Positions 12,983-19,437 of a stretch of 37,552 nucleotides of DNA are shown here, piece after piece. Numbering within the stretch: the stretch's first letter is position 1; each line of letters opens with the position of its first letter. Origin of the DNA: Baffinella frigidus (lineage: Eukaryota; Cryptophyceae; Cryptomonadales; Baffinellaceae). Location: the NCBI GenBank assembly GCA_026770585.1, contig MU646409.1, positions 579,486-617,037 of the forward strand. Direction: 5' to 3'. Both the position numbers and the translations under genes were made by a program. The notes beneath the pieces are model-generated. The model had not been told where the DNA came from, did no database searches, and saw only the letters and a list, made by a program, of their open reading frames with translations.

Positions 12983-15900
12983 CGCGCGCGCGCGCGCGCG
13001 CGCGCGCGAAGGAGGAGAGGGAGCGCGGGAGGTACCGCGCCGCCGATAGTAGAGGCCTCGTTGTTCTCAAACCTCACTCCATCTTTCACCGTCAAGGACC
13101 CCCCAGAGGACATCCGAATCTGCAACCCCCGAAGGAACATCAAAACACATCGCACCCTGCAACAGAGCATCACACCATGTCTCACCCTGCAACCTCTAAG
13201 GCGCCATGCTTCTGGCCAACTTGACGTCACTCTCGCCACCCCAATTCCGTTCGCACGCATACTTGAACCCAGCCCAGGGCTTTCACCTACCTCAACACCG
13301 CATAGTCGTGGTTGGAGTGTATATGCGTGTTTTCCCGTTTTCACCCCAGATGCAGCCGAGGCCACGAGCCGCCGCAAAGCAGGGTGAGTGTATCCATGTC
13401 GCAAAGCAGGGAGGGTGCATGCATGTCGCTGTCGCGGTCTCCACTGGGACGTGTGCCTGTCTTTTCCCGGAACGTGTGGCTACCCTGGCATAGTGAATGC
13501 TAGGTACGCTCGTCGCGCAGGGGCGGGTCTCGTCCCAACCAACCAACACGCCAAACCAGGGGCATGGATACAGGCACCAGGGAGTGCGCGACTCCGTGAC
13601 ATGCAACACTGCTGGATGCTTCCATGCATCCAGCGGCAGGCCACACCGGCATGTTGCAAAGACTGTGTCGGACTAGCGGTACACACCAGTGTGTCCGCCA
13701 CGGTCCTCCACGCTTCAGATGTTCGTGTTTCTGGTACAACCCTTGTACAAAATGAGGAGAATCAAGTGTAGGCATACCAGGTGGTGTGCAGGGGCGTGGA
13801 TGGTGTGGACTCTGTCCCTCGGGGCCCCGGGCGGGGAACATACCCCCCCCCCGAACTCCACTGCCTCATTGTTCTTGAAGAGCACGCCGTTGCGCAGAGT
13901 GACCCTCACGCCTCCCGATGACCCCAACTGCCACCCCAGAGGGGATTGAGTGGCGTGTCGCCTGATTCGGCGACTGGCACCTGCTGGCGGCACAGTCGCT
14001 GGCACGTGGTGGCACCAACGTTGCAACCGGCGCCACGTTGCAACGACTGCCCCGTAGCGCCTCGAGGAGTGGAATGTGGCGGGTGGCGAACCCCGCGAAT
14101 GTGGCGGGGCGGGTGGCGAACCCCGGCAGGTGCGCGAGCGAGACCTTGCGAGGCGAGAGGCCAGGCGGGGTGCCAACACCTTGCCCTACCGCCCTCATCA
14201 ACTACCGAATGTAGGCGTGTGCAGGTTCGATGTGGCTGATGTGCAAGAAGGGGGTTGTTTGGGGGCGCGGGCGGGTGGGTACCCCTCCTCCAAAGATGGC
14301 GCCACGGTTCCCGTCGATCACCACCCCTCCTGTCAGCTCCACACTGCCCACAACCACCATTCAGGCACCGACTCCACACCACACACTCCGCGGAATGTGC
14401 ACGCCGTGTATGCTAGCTACGGCACGCGTGAGGTGCGGTAGCTACGGCAAGTGTGGGGAGGTGGTGTGGTACAGGTGGGTCTTGCCGTGCTGCGCGCAGG
14501 TTGCAACCACCCACCACCCTCAGCATGAATGGCACACACAAAGCAGAGCATGCCTGGCAAACACCAGCCTGGCGGGACCGGACTGGAGGGGTTGTTTCGA
14601 TGGAAGGGTGGAACAGGCTCCCCGATTCGGCTGTGGGGAGCATGAACCTTCCTGACGAATACGCGTGGATTCCTCCTCCATATCTCGCAAGGCAGCGCGA
14701 GATCAACGTTGGGCCGTCGATGCGAAGAGTGGTGCTCGCCACGGAGATGCCCCCCCCAACGGATTTGAGAGACTGATCGATTGGGAGCACGTTGCAGTCG
14801 ACAAACTTGGAGTGTCCGAGGATCGTGACCACGGCTCCGGCGTTGGCGCAGATGCCTCCCCCGCCTGCCAGGGCAACCCAGGGTAGTGAGCGATGCGCAC
14901 CCCAGGGCCCAGCCTGGTCACCAGAAGCCGCCGCCGCCTGGCAGACAGGGGGCACCCTAGGATGGGCAGCGATGAGCATCCGCGGAGAGCATGGGCGTCA
15001 AGAGGTGGTGCGGCCCCGGCGTCCCGCGTGCGTGTTTCATTGCTTGGATCGCTGCCAGGCCCCCGCACGTGCCGCGAGCAACCAGCAGCAGCCTGCACGC
15101 CACGCTCCATCCAACACGGATACATCATACGCAAAAAAATGACTGCTGGAACAGACATCGTCCAGGAATGTTGTGTGTGGGAGGTTTGTGGATGTCGTCC
15201 AGGAATGTTGTTGGTTGCGCTATCAACCGGGGGACTATCAACCAGGGGGCGGGGCAAGAGGGCTTGGGGAGAGCGGAGATCGGTGGACGAGTCTGGTTTC
15301 CAACGCGGGAACGAGGCCTAGGTGGTGGTACCTTTGCCCTCTGAGTAGTGAGACGGCGTGAGGACGTTGTTGGAAGTGAACGTCGAGTCTCTCACCGTCA
15401 GAGAAAGGGGCCCTGTCACAGTCACCCCGCCGCCGAGCTCGCTAGCAGTGTTGTTGGTGAAATGCGAACGATCGATCGAAATGGTGCCCCCGGCGCCCTC
15501 AAAGTGCATCCCTCCCCCCGAAAAAGAGGCGGCATTCTCCGTCGAGGACGTAGCCTCTACCTCCACCGAGTAACTGCTACCCGCTGCGTGGATGCCCGCG
15601 CCCTCCACTGCCACATTGCCAGTCAGGTTGCAACCGCGCACGGTGAGAGCCTCCCCCCGAAAAGAAATGGCCCCACCCGACGCGGCAGCCCTGCAGTTGG
15701 AAAACACGCTGTCCGACACCACCAGCGCGGACGACGTCCCCGCAACGAGCACGCAGCCTCCGTTGCTGCTGTACCCCCCCGTGAGAGTCAGCCCCTCGAT
15801 CCGCACGCTGGCGTTGTTGCTGACATGGAAGTGCCGGCCCGCCCCCCCGCAGTCGATGACAGTCGCAGCTGCCCCTTCTCTTCCGAGAAGAGTGACGTTC

Positions 15901-16231
15901 TCCGCCAGCGCAACCCCGCCAGGCGAGCAGCCCCCATATCGCCCAGGTTCAAAAACCACAGAGTCCCCAGGCGCCGCCGATCCGATTTTATCCGCCCACG
16001 AATCGGTCAGGGCAACCTGCACCCGAGCAAGGCCTCAGCGTCACATCAACATGTCCACCCCATCCTATTCCTCAATTTTCCCATTCTCGGTGGAAGCGAG
16101 TGGTCCCCAGAGGATGAAAGGATAGAGGGCAGCACCTGGACCTCGGCGGCTCCTGCGAGCGCCAGCACCAGAGGCAGGAGCAGAAGGGCTCGCCTCCATT
16201 GTACAGCCTCTGACGCACCCCGGCGCCGCAT
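23..16231 (-). CDS. Receptor-like protein: beta-helix repeats + Cys-rich + TM + protein kinase + TIR (26 exons, 3' end outside window)
   Basis: Joining 26 exons gives at least 2051 codons with every phase matching. Order by residue: signal peptide 1-29; repeats with GGG/GGA-I/V motifs about 45-1240; cysteine-rich module about 1337-1470; juxtamembrane alpha/beta domain about 1471-1585; transmembrane helix 1594-1617; kinase 1648-1975; TIR from about 1984 to the window edge. Type I topology would put repeats outside the cell and kinase and TIR in the cytosol. Kinase landmarks: G-loop GHGGSG, VAIK-type Lys 1704, alphaC Glu 1723, HRD Asp 1800, DLG Asp 1818, APE Glu 1877. Exons: 16231-16136, 16016-15332, 14864-14648, 14343-14283, 13927-13844, 13119-13036, 12848-12771, 12408-12337, 12093-12007, 11786-11691, 11309-11154, 10755-10573, 10219-10171, 9564-9471, 8838-8762, 8044-7959, 7621-4835, 4441-4265, 3675-3508, 2873-2805, 2302-2094, 1900-1774, 1519-1445, 887-810, 419-321, 181-23. 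Domain calls come from motifs seen; the signalling role is inferred. Confidence 0.88.
189..305. repeat. (GA)n-rich microsatellite in gene 1 intron 25
   Basis: A G run then imperfect GAGA repeats, (CT)n on the sense strand of gene 1, filling most of the 139-bp intron. Similar tracts fill other gene 1 introns at 4738-4826 and 8729-8758. The tract at 700-800 has the opposite polarity. Confidence 0.9.
321..419 (-). CDS. Gene 1 exon 25: end of kinase, start of TIR domain
   Basis: 33 codons (GTGAGCAG|AATGCG ... GAGAAG|GTCCTC). NADEFATALYTCL is the last kinase helix. After a short linker, YSTFVSYRVSSEK is the first TIR strand and AA loop (compare the FISYR consensus). There is almost no spacer between the two domains. 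Confidence 0.84.
810..887 (-). CDS. Gene 1 exon 24: kinase subdomain XI
   Basis: 26 codons (CCTCGGCAG|GTGCGG ... TTTCAG|GCGCGT). SSFAGVIARGLKKHVDERFQ holds the conserved Arg of the C-lobe. No GT donor keeps the frame with exon 25; a GC donor directly after CAG gives DERFQ-NADEFATAL, the normal end of such kinases, so a GC-AG intron is inferred. Confidence 0.78.
1445..1519 (-). CDS. Gene 1 exon 23: kinase alphaG region
   Basis: 25 codons (TCGGCAG|GTGGCC ... GAGGAG|GTGCCC) encoding AAIAGNLKVPVVDVRDAAPEE, which follows PPFGRIKDT without a gap in kinase alignments. The neighbouring intron sequence is C-rich on the sense strand, so several long proline-rich frames here are artefacts. Confidence 0.8.
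1774..1900 (-). CDS. Gene 1 exon 22: kinase APE motif and alphaF helix
   Basis: 127 bp (CACCAG|GTACGC ... GACACG|GTGCCC). YAAPENF supplies the APE motif; FAVDIWSLSAVLFEMVAGDPPF is alphaF with the invariant Asp and the usual PPF turn. Phase 2 in and phase 0 out. Confidence 0.9.
1920..2072 (+). repeat. TTTAGGG/GTGGGG-like degenerate array in gene 1 intron 21
   Basis: Variants of GGTTTGGGGTT and GGGTGTGGGG, ending with TTAAGGGTTGAGGGTTCCGGG. Same family as the larger spacer arrays. A short reverse-orientation tract (CCCTAAA/CCCTGAA) is at 9912-9985 in intron 13. Confidence 0.75.
2094..2302 (-). CDS. Gene 1 exon 21: Mg-binding motif and activation segment
   Basis: 69 codons plus 2 bases (CTGGCAG|CCTGGG ... 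CCCGC|GTACGC). RVIDLGTAR carries DLG instead of DFG. The activation segment is long and Ser/Thr-rich (KKSNADSNRSLFADSTAGRS and TATTLMSG), then FNGTPAY of the P+1 loop, so regulation by phosphorylation is plausible. The intron is enriched in G and T and contains a short TTTAGGG-like tract. Confidence 0.9.
2805..2873 (-). CDS. Gene 1 exon 20: kinase catalytic loop
   Basis: 23 codons (GGGCGCAG|GTGATG ... CTCAAG|GTATGT) ending VKAIHNLGVIHRDLK, with catalytic Asp (1800) and catalytic-loop Lys intact. Joined to exon 21 it reads HRDLK-PGNI, the Ser/Thr-type catalytic loop. Confidence 0.92.
3444..3535. repeat. Tandem duplication across the exon 19 donor
   Basis: Segments 3490-3535 and 3444-3487 are adjacent diverged copies of about 45 bp. 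Both carry a CAG|GT donor-like site on the minus strand. The second copy is intronic and out of frame. Confidence 0.7.
3508..3675 (-). CDS. Gene 1 exon 19: kinase hinge region
   Basis: 56 codons (GTGGCGCAG|AGCGCG ... ATTCAG|GTCCTC). ALLGRIQHPNVVHFHEAG is the alphaC-beta4 segment; VYWMSMELVSGETLEELL is beta5, hinge (MEL) and alphaD. The donor is placed so that the alphaE helix has its normal length when joined to exon 20 (TQVESIQ-VMLELC). A diverged tandem copy of the junction lies just inside the intron. Confidence 0.86.
4265..4441 (-). CDS. Gene 1 exon 18: kinase N-lobe with catalytic Lys and alphaC helix
   Basis: 59 codons (GGGCGCAG|GTGCAC ... GCGAG|GTCGGA). RAVKLVHKG holds the ATP-anchoring Lys (residue 1704); ELRGMQRE ends with the alphaC Glu (1723), which lies on the exon boundary. 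About 25 residues rich in Asn, Gln and Gly precede the Lys strand, an insertion longer than usual between beta2 and beta3. Confidence 0.88.
4835..7621 (-). CDS. Gene 1 exon 17: repeats, Cys-rich module, juxtamembrane domain, TM helix and kinase G-loop
   Basis: A single uninterrupted exon of 929 codons (GGGCAG|GTTCGG ... ATCGAG|GTACTC), residues 736-1664. It carries about 15 GG-motif repeats (for example FGGGVSL, DGGGVYL, EGGGVDL, DGGAVFT, NGGAVFRD). A repeat-free stretch follows, then a module with about 13 cysteines: CRCDPG, CNQCPPDTY, CENCPAGAHC, CPPGY, CVECGPGRYC. This spacing resembles GCC2/GCC3 or ephrin-receptor-like repeats. Residues 1471-1585 look like the SEA-like juxtamembrane domain of algal surface proteins, with no obvious self-cleavage motif. 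TM: VGVSAGITVGLMVLFVVL onward, then the stop-transfer RWRKASRR. It ends at the kinase glycine loop LLGHGGSGIVIE. The ATG near 7717 lies in intron sequence and is not the start. Confidence 0.92.
7959..8044 (-). CDS. Gene 1 exon 16: one beta-helix repeat
   Basis: 86 bp (CACCCAG|GGATGT ... CTCCAG|GTGCTT), phase 1 in and phase 0 out, containing LTVSSSGNCQLFGNRAQSW and GGAIHLQ, which runs directly into VRSKLNTTGDF of exon 17. Confidence 0.86.
8505..8758. repeat. Microsatellites (CCAG)n, (GT)n and (GA)n in gene 1 intron 15
   Basis: About 11 CCAG units near 8505-8549, then another short CCAG run near 8660, (GT)n at 8699-8727 and (GA)n at 8730-8758, ending at the exon 15 donor. Confidence 0.9.
8762..8838 (-). 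CDS. Gene 1 exon 15: one beta-helix repeat
   Basis: 77 bp (GTTGACAG|AGTGG ... TTCG|GTATCT), phase 2 in and phase 1 out, containing VVVESSLVISANEALTSGGG and IFGAF. The intron begins immediately with (CT)n and then (AC)n on the sense strand. Confidence 0.83.
9405..9481. repeat. Duplicated 19-bp splice-junction sequence
   Basis: The 19 bases at 9463-9481, which span the donor of gene 1 exon 14, recur exactly at 9405-9423 inside the following intron. Confidence 0.85.
9471..9564 (-). CDS. Gene 1 exon 14: one beta-helix repeat
   Basis: 94 bp (AATCAG|GTGGCG ... ACCAC|GTCTCG), phase 1 in and phase 2 out, with VVEIKQGMLSVFSNNGWEGAGLYLDGT. A second copy of the 19 bases spanning the donor lies 58 bp further into the intron. 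Only the first copy keeps the frame open. Confidence 0.8.
10080..10152. repeat. (GTAG)n tract and G run in gene 1 intron 13
   Basis: GTAG units at about 10095-10139 followed by a run of 12 G. Related GGTAG-rich segments lie just upstream (10038-10080). No coding signal. Confidence 0.85.
10171..10219 (-). CDS. Gene 1 exon 13: half-repeat
   Basis: 49 bp (GTGGCAG|ACGGTG ... GGCGCAG|GTCTCC), entry phase 0 and exit phase 1, encoding TVTSNATISGNVANGA plus a split Gly codon. It continues the repeat from exon 12 and completes its glycine motif with exon 14. Confidence 0.82.
10573..10755 (-). CDS. Gene 1 exon 12: two beta-helix repeats
   Basis: 61 codons (GATCAG|ATCGTG ... ACGATG|GTGAGT) with VSSNTAASGGGIFA and IMDNTAGDAVFGGG. 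An extended G run makes the second motif six glycines long, so length errors in the homopolymer are possible. Confidence 0.86.
11154..11309 (-). CDS. Gene 1 exon 11: two beta-helix repeats
   Basis: 52 codons (GACGCAG|ATCGCC ... AATAAG|GTGAGG) with IANNTASERGGGIMV and VVGNTARQEGGGVYI, two full repeats with N-x-T sequons. Phase 0 at both ends. Confidence 0.87.
11691..11786 (-). CDS. Gene 1 exon 10: one beta-helix repeat, phase 0-0
   Basis: 32 codons (CCCGCAG|TTTCGC ... GTCTTG|GTCTTT) containing FRNCSFIENEAHFGGAVAFS, a textbook repeat. Joined to exon 11 it reads FDNVL-IANNTASERGGG. Confidence 0.85.
12007..12093 (-). CDS. Gene 1 exon 9: one beta-helix repeat, phase 0-0
   Basis: 29 codons (GTACCAG|CCCATC ... 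CTCGTG|GTGAGC) containing IFRRNVAHWGGAIKIDVF. A weaker donor lies 9 bases earlier (GAAAG|GTCACT), but GTGAGC keeps phase with exon 10. Confidence 0.82.
12337..12408 (-). CDS. Gene 1 exon 8: short hydrophobic repeat exon
   Basis: 24 codons (ACCGCAG|AGTTCG ... GACGGG|GTGCGC) containing FGGNGGAGMFIFG and FFMTIADG. The GGAG-M motif and correct 0-0 phase support it, though strand composition is unusually aromatic. Confidence 0.72.
12771..12848 (-). CDS. Gene 1 exon 7: one beta-helix repeat, phase 0-0
   Basis: 26 codons (GTGGCAG|GTATTC ... CGCTTC|GTAACA) containing VSLSMTGNVIFEGNRAV. Joined to exon 6 it restores the consensus GGA-VFL. The donor is ordinary but unconfirmed. Confidence 0.8.
12948..13010. 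repeat. (GA)n then (CG)n tract in gene 1 intron 6
   Basis: Adjacent (GA)n and alternating (CG)n of about 30 bases; the CG part is a Z-DNA-prone alternating purine-pyrimidine run. Confidence 0.9.
13036..13119 (-). CDS. Gene 1 exon 6: one beta-helix repeat, phase 0-0
   Basis: A 28-codon exon (GTTGCAG|ATTCGG ... GGCGCG|GTACCT) containing SLTVKDGVRFENNEASTIGGA. Same length and register as exon 5. The intron after it carries (CG)n and (CT)n on the sense strand. Confidence 0.86.
13844..13927 (-). CDS. Gene 1 exon 5: one beta-helix repeat, phase 0-0
   Basis: A 28-codon exon (GTGGCAG|TTGGGG ... GGGGGG|GTATGT) containing VRVTLRNGVLFKNNEAVEF and ending in GGG. The strand-turn-FKNNEA-FGGG pattern is the canonical POMP repeat. 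Confidence 0.86.
14283..14343 (-). CDS. Gene 1 exon 4: single beta-helix half-repeat
   Basis: A 61-bp exon (GTGGGCAG|T ... GGAGGG|GTACCC), entry phase 2 and exit phase 0. It encodes VELTGGVVIDGNRGAIFGGG and ends exactly on the GGG motif. It has no start codon of its own and is recognised by repeat consensus and phase. Confidence 0.83.
14648..14864 (-). CDS. Gene 1 exon 3: beta-helix repeats
   Basis: Acceptor CTGGCAG|GCGGGG (phase 1 entry) and donor GGAAG|GTTCAT (phase 2 exit). It encodes residues 261-332 with repeats GGGGICA, VGGGISV and YGGGIHA, each followed by short hydrophobic beta strands such as VVTILGHSKF and TTLRIDG. Confidence 0.85.
15332..16016 (-). CDS. Gene 1 exon 2: N-terminal cap and first beta-helix repeats
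   Basis: The acceptor TGCAG|GTTGCC is followed by 228 codons. The start (DSVVFEPGRYGGCS, then ENVTLLG and ATVIDCGG) is the usual cap of a right-handed beta-helix, seen before repeats in POMP and pectate-lyase-like folds. Repeats follow with SGGAISF, EGAGIHA, SGGGMHF and LGGGVTV, each with an N-x-(S/T) or F(S/T)NN stretch, so the surface is probably N-glycosylated. The donor AAAG|GTACCA leaves phase 1. The frame runs on a few codons into the intron before a stop. Confidence 0.87.
16136..16231 (-). CDS. Gene 1 exon 1: start codon and signal peptide
   Basis: ATG at 16231 opens 32 codons beginning MRRRGASEAVQWRR, then a hydrophobic core ALLLLPLVLALAG and a likely cleavage site after AGA or GAA. 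The frame is open further upstream (an ATG near 16420), but that would bury the signal peptide behind a basic leader, so the inner start is preferred. The donor CAG|GTGCTG joins in phase 0 to exon 2, giving AEVQ-VALTDSW. Confidence 0.85.
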
Positions 16232-16500
16232 CGCGGAAGGGCTGGCCAGCCGCCGTTGAAGGGTCGCAACGTTCCAGTTCCTCCAGGAGAGCCTAGAGCC
16301 GTCTCCTACAGACCGCGTGCAACACGGCGGCACATCTGCATATCCTGCAGCTCTGTGCGCAGCACCTCCTTGGAGCTGGCTTCCTTCTGGGTTTTTTGTC
16401 GTCCGCCGCGCGCGTGTCACGCAAGGTGTAACGTAGCTTACACCAAGGGGTATTTTTTGCTAAAAATACCCTTGCTTACACATGGAGGTGCCAATTAAGA
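16232..16500. other. 5' flank of gene 1 with a hairpin
   Basis: Probable 5' UTR and promoter region of the minus-strand gene; no TATA box could be assigned. Positions 16445-16473 form a hairpin (AAGGGGTATTTTT / AAAAATACCCTT). I do not call it a terminator. Confidence 0.35.
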
Positions 16501-17240
16501 AACGACTGACAGTGTTGGCCCCCCTTATGCCCGTGACACTATCACGACTGGTCAATCATGAATCAAATTTCGGAACAAGACAGAATCTGTCCCGCTATCT
16601 TAAGGCTCAACACGCGGAAGGCAAGGGTATATATGCTATTTTAGGAATCAAATGATGCTATCTTACGCCTTTTCATCAGGGCAGATTCTGGGATGCTCCC
16701 AGATGAAATCAAAAACAAGAATTGTAAACTTTGTTTTAAGAATATATTCTAAATTGCTAAAACTATTTTTGTTTTGACATAGAAGGATCGAGAATCTTGT
16801 CGAAACATCGATTATGTTGCTAAATGTTTTTTGGTTTTGCTCGGATACGAAGATACGAAGTTCGTACTCGTAGCGAGGGGGCAAATAAAATCGTTTGAGA
16901 ATCTGGGCTTGAGAAAGGGCTCCAAGTTCCAGGATCCAGCGGGCTCTAGGTCACGTGTTTGTCACGTGGAGGGTATCCGGACAAATTTAAAAGGTGCGCA
17001 CCGTGTGGTAAAGATCACGATCATTATCATATGGGTGAAATGCGCCCCTTCATTTCAACCGCGACCTTTTTAAGAGGATCTCATTTCACCCGGGGGTGGA
17101 AAGATCGTTTAGATGGACGTCGCAATGAAAAAGATGACAGTCGCCCCTATTATTCTCAACGGGTTCTCAACAGCAAATGCGCCTTTCCGATGACGGAGAC
17201 GTGACGGGGACGTGTTTGCGTAAATTAATCGTTAAAATAA
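16501..17240. other. Unannotated spacer
   Basis: Mixed AT-richer sequence with no convincing exon on either strand; open frames are under 85 codons with no domain signal. Composition changes sharply from the GC-rich gene at about 16430. Confidence 0.6.
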
Positions 17241-17280
17241 TACGAACCGTTGCAATATCATGATATTGCAACGGTTCGTA
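17241..17280. repeat. Perfect 40-bp palindrome
   Basis: Two 20-base arms with no loop, TACGAACCGTTGCAATATCA and its exact reverse complement. Confidence 0.95.
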
Positions 17281-17401
17281 GTAAAACTAATAATAGCAGA
17301 TCCAGTAAGGGAGTCATCGCATATTTTCGAAGGAAAGTGTGTCACAACGGACAACAAAACACCCCTTTGCTGACGAAAAGGGGGGCAAAGATCAGAGAAG
17401 A

Positions 17402-17932
17402 AGATCGTTTGTGGCCCCAACGCTGTAAATTAGGACGGATTGTGGCCCCAAAATGGCGCCGAGGTGCCAAAACGGAAATGTCCATCTATTGACCCCTTCG
17501 TCCGGGAATCTCCGTGATTGCTGACAGATTACTACACGTCACGAGCAGGTCAGTTTATCACGTCCGCATCACACCTCGCCCCACAAGGCCCCGCAGCCAG
17601 CCGCTGCACACCGCGCCCCGCTGCATACCTGAGCCGAGGCCGAGACCCAGCAGTCTGCGGCCCATCCAAGATGAAAAAAACATGGCGCGAAGCGCCATGT
17701 TTTTTCCTTGGCGCGCTGGACGGCACCCCCCGCTCCCCGCCCCCCCGGCGGAGGGAGGAGCTTGCATTGCAGGGTCACGAGTGGTCACGAGGGCCACGTG
17801 TCCGGCTGGCTAACATTTCCGTTACCTTAACGTGTGTAGTAATCTCGGATTTTGCCGGCAACGGTGTCAGTTGAACTTTGGGGCCACAAATCGTCCTAAT
17901 TTACTACTTAGGGGCCACAATCGATCTACGTC
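17402..17932. mobile_element. Foldback element with about 55-bp imperfect terminal inverted repeats
   Basis: The left end (17402-17455, TTGTGGCCCCAACG..., AAATTAGGACGGATT) matches the reverse complement of the right end (17876-17932, containing AATCGTCCTAATTTACTA and GGGGCCACAATCG). A strong central hairpin at about 17675-17707 pairs AACATGGCGC with GCGCCATGTT, each flanked by A or T runs. No transposase frame, so non-autonomous. Confidence 0.65.
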
Positions 17933-18152
17933 TCGCAAAGATCAATTTTGGCGATGTATGTCTTCCAAACGTTGCGATATCATACGTACCTGAAAGAGGC
18001 GTTTTGGTCAACTCAGGCTGGAAGAGGGGGTATTTTAAATGTTGGGTTGTTAAAACTGGTACCGGACACGGGCAGGCCTGGTCACGTGTCTAACACAATT
18101 CTGTCGTGGATCGTGACCAACGCACCATAACCTAAAGGACCTAAAGGACCAT

Positions 18153-18481
18153 ATTGTACTTTTCGGGTCAGCGCGGATTTTGGGTCGGGGTCGGGGATCG
18201 GGAAAAATCGAAAATATCGAAAAAGGGCTCTAGTATTTGTGACATATTATGGGTGGGGGGTGCATCTTGTCATCATATCAATGCATAAGATAGCATAAAA
18301 TCAAAAATATCGAAAAAGGGCTCTAGTATTTGTGACATATTATGGGTGGGGGGTGCATCTTGTCATCATATCAATGCATAAGATAGCATAAAACTTTAGA
18401 TGGACGCACCAATTATCGAGATTTTCGTTTCCCGACACCCCGACCCGACCTCGAGAAAATCCGCGCTGACCCGAAAAGTAC
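18153..18481. mobile_element. Foldback element with two 93-bp internal direct repeats
   Basis: The terminal inverted repeat TTGTACTTTTCGGGTCAGCG (18153 on) is matched in reverse complement near 18455-18481 and continues into GGATTTT and CGGGTCGGGG. The interior holds two apparently identical 93-bp units at about 18211-18303 and 18304-18393. ACCTAAAGGA motifs flank both sides. Confidence 0.75.
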
Positions 18482-18710
18482 AACACGACCTAAAGGATGG
18501 TGTGGGTGGGGAGGGTTAAAGGACCTAAGACGGACGATGGTGTGTGGGGGGAGGGGAAGACGGACAATGGTGTGTGTATGGGGGGAAGACGGACGTTGGT
18601 GTGTGTGGGGGGGGGAAGACGTGTAAGAGACGAGCAAGCGAGGGGATTCGCGAGGGAGGTAGGGGGAGGTGGTATGGGGCCTTTGCGGCAACCGCACCTC
18701 ACAACCCTGT

Positions 18711-19270
18711 AAGATGCTGTCCTGATACCGCACGGTAGGGGCATGAGTCGGCAACTTACGAGGAGGATACCCAGGGTCGTCCTGTAGCATGATGAGCGCG
18801 GTCTCGGTGTCCTGCTGCCAGGAGCGACTGAGACCAAGCAGGGGACCTTGGGGGGGGTAGACACCACCGAAGTGTGAGCCTCGGTCGGACAGGTGATGAG
18901 CCTCAGTGGGAGGCTCATCACCTGTCCGATCGAGGATGCACAGAAGGGCTTTTTCTCACATCGCAACGTGGGGGCCTAGGTGGTTGAGGGGTTTTTTCTG
19001 CTCTCCTCGCGTGGTATGAGTGGCCCGCAAGGAGAGTGGTCCATACATTTTTGCCCAGTCCGGGGCAACTGTGTATGGAATAGGCAGAGGCCCCCACGCA
19101 ACGGGGTGGGCTTGTGCGTGAAGCTCCTTCGTGGTTTTTCCTTATGGGTAGTGGCAGTTTCTTGGGAAGGAAAAATCTGGTGCAGAACCCAAACGTTTTC
19201 CTAACCTCGCCTCAATTCTTGCACCGTGCATTCTCACTTTCGAATAAAGTCAATAAGTGTCAAGAAGTGC
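18711..19270. repeat. Dispersed repeat copy A (about 0.56 kb)
   Basis: Starts AAGATGCTGTCCTGATACCG and ends near AATAAAGTCAATAAGTGTCAA. Diverged direct repeat of 19438-20090, sharing blocks such as GTAGACACCACCGAAG and GCAACGTGGGGGCCT. Contains the 70-bp insertion at 18873-18942 that copy B lacks. No coding frame seen. Confidence 0.75.
18873..18942. mobile_element. 70-bp hairpin insertion (MITE-like) with GAAG target duplication
   Basis: Begins TGTGAGCCTCGGTCGGACAG and ends with its imperfect complement closing in CACA; the two arms of about 32 bases pair almost fully. Flanked by GAAG at 18869-18872 and 18943-18946. The related repeat at 19438 on has a single GAAG and no insert at the equivalent point. 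Confidence 0.88.
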
Positions 19271-19273
19271 TCG

Positions 19274-19390
19274 CTGGAGAGCTAAATGCGATCCGAAAGC
19301 AAAAATGCTTTCTCTGCAGATCCCTTCTACGGAACGGCGTGTCGTTGGCATATGTTGGGAGCATTTAAAACCTAAAGGACCTAAAGGATC
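19274..19390 (+). repeat. Dispersed palindrome-bearing repeat, copy 1
   Basis: Core GATCCGAAAGCAAAAATGCT then TTCTCTGCAG, containing a GAAAGCA-TGCTTTC hairpin, ending in TTAAAACCTAAAGGACC. Other copies: 21400-21510 (+), 20636-20700 (-, partial), 25372-25470 (-), 26172-26292 (-), 26309-26423 (-). Confidence 0.85.
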
Positions 19391-19437
19391 GTACCCCTGT
19401 TTGATTAAGCATAGGTAACTGTAGATCCCCTTGGTTT

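Noticed and set aside
15332-16231. Bacterial contamination, because POMP-type repeats are typical of bacteria
   Set aside because: The gene has 25 spliceosomal introns and continues in frame into a eukaryotic-type kinase and TIR.
16445-16473. Rho-independent terminator
   Set aside because: Eukaryotic locus; the hairpin is upstream of the gene start and has no matching upstream transcript.
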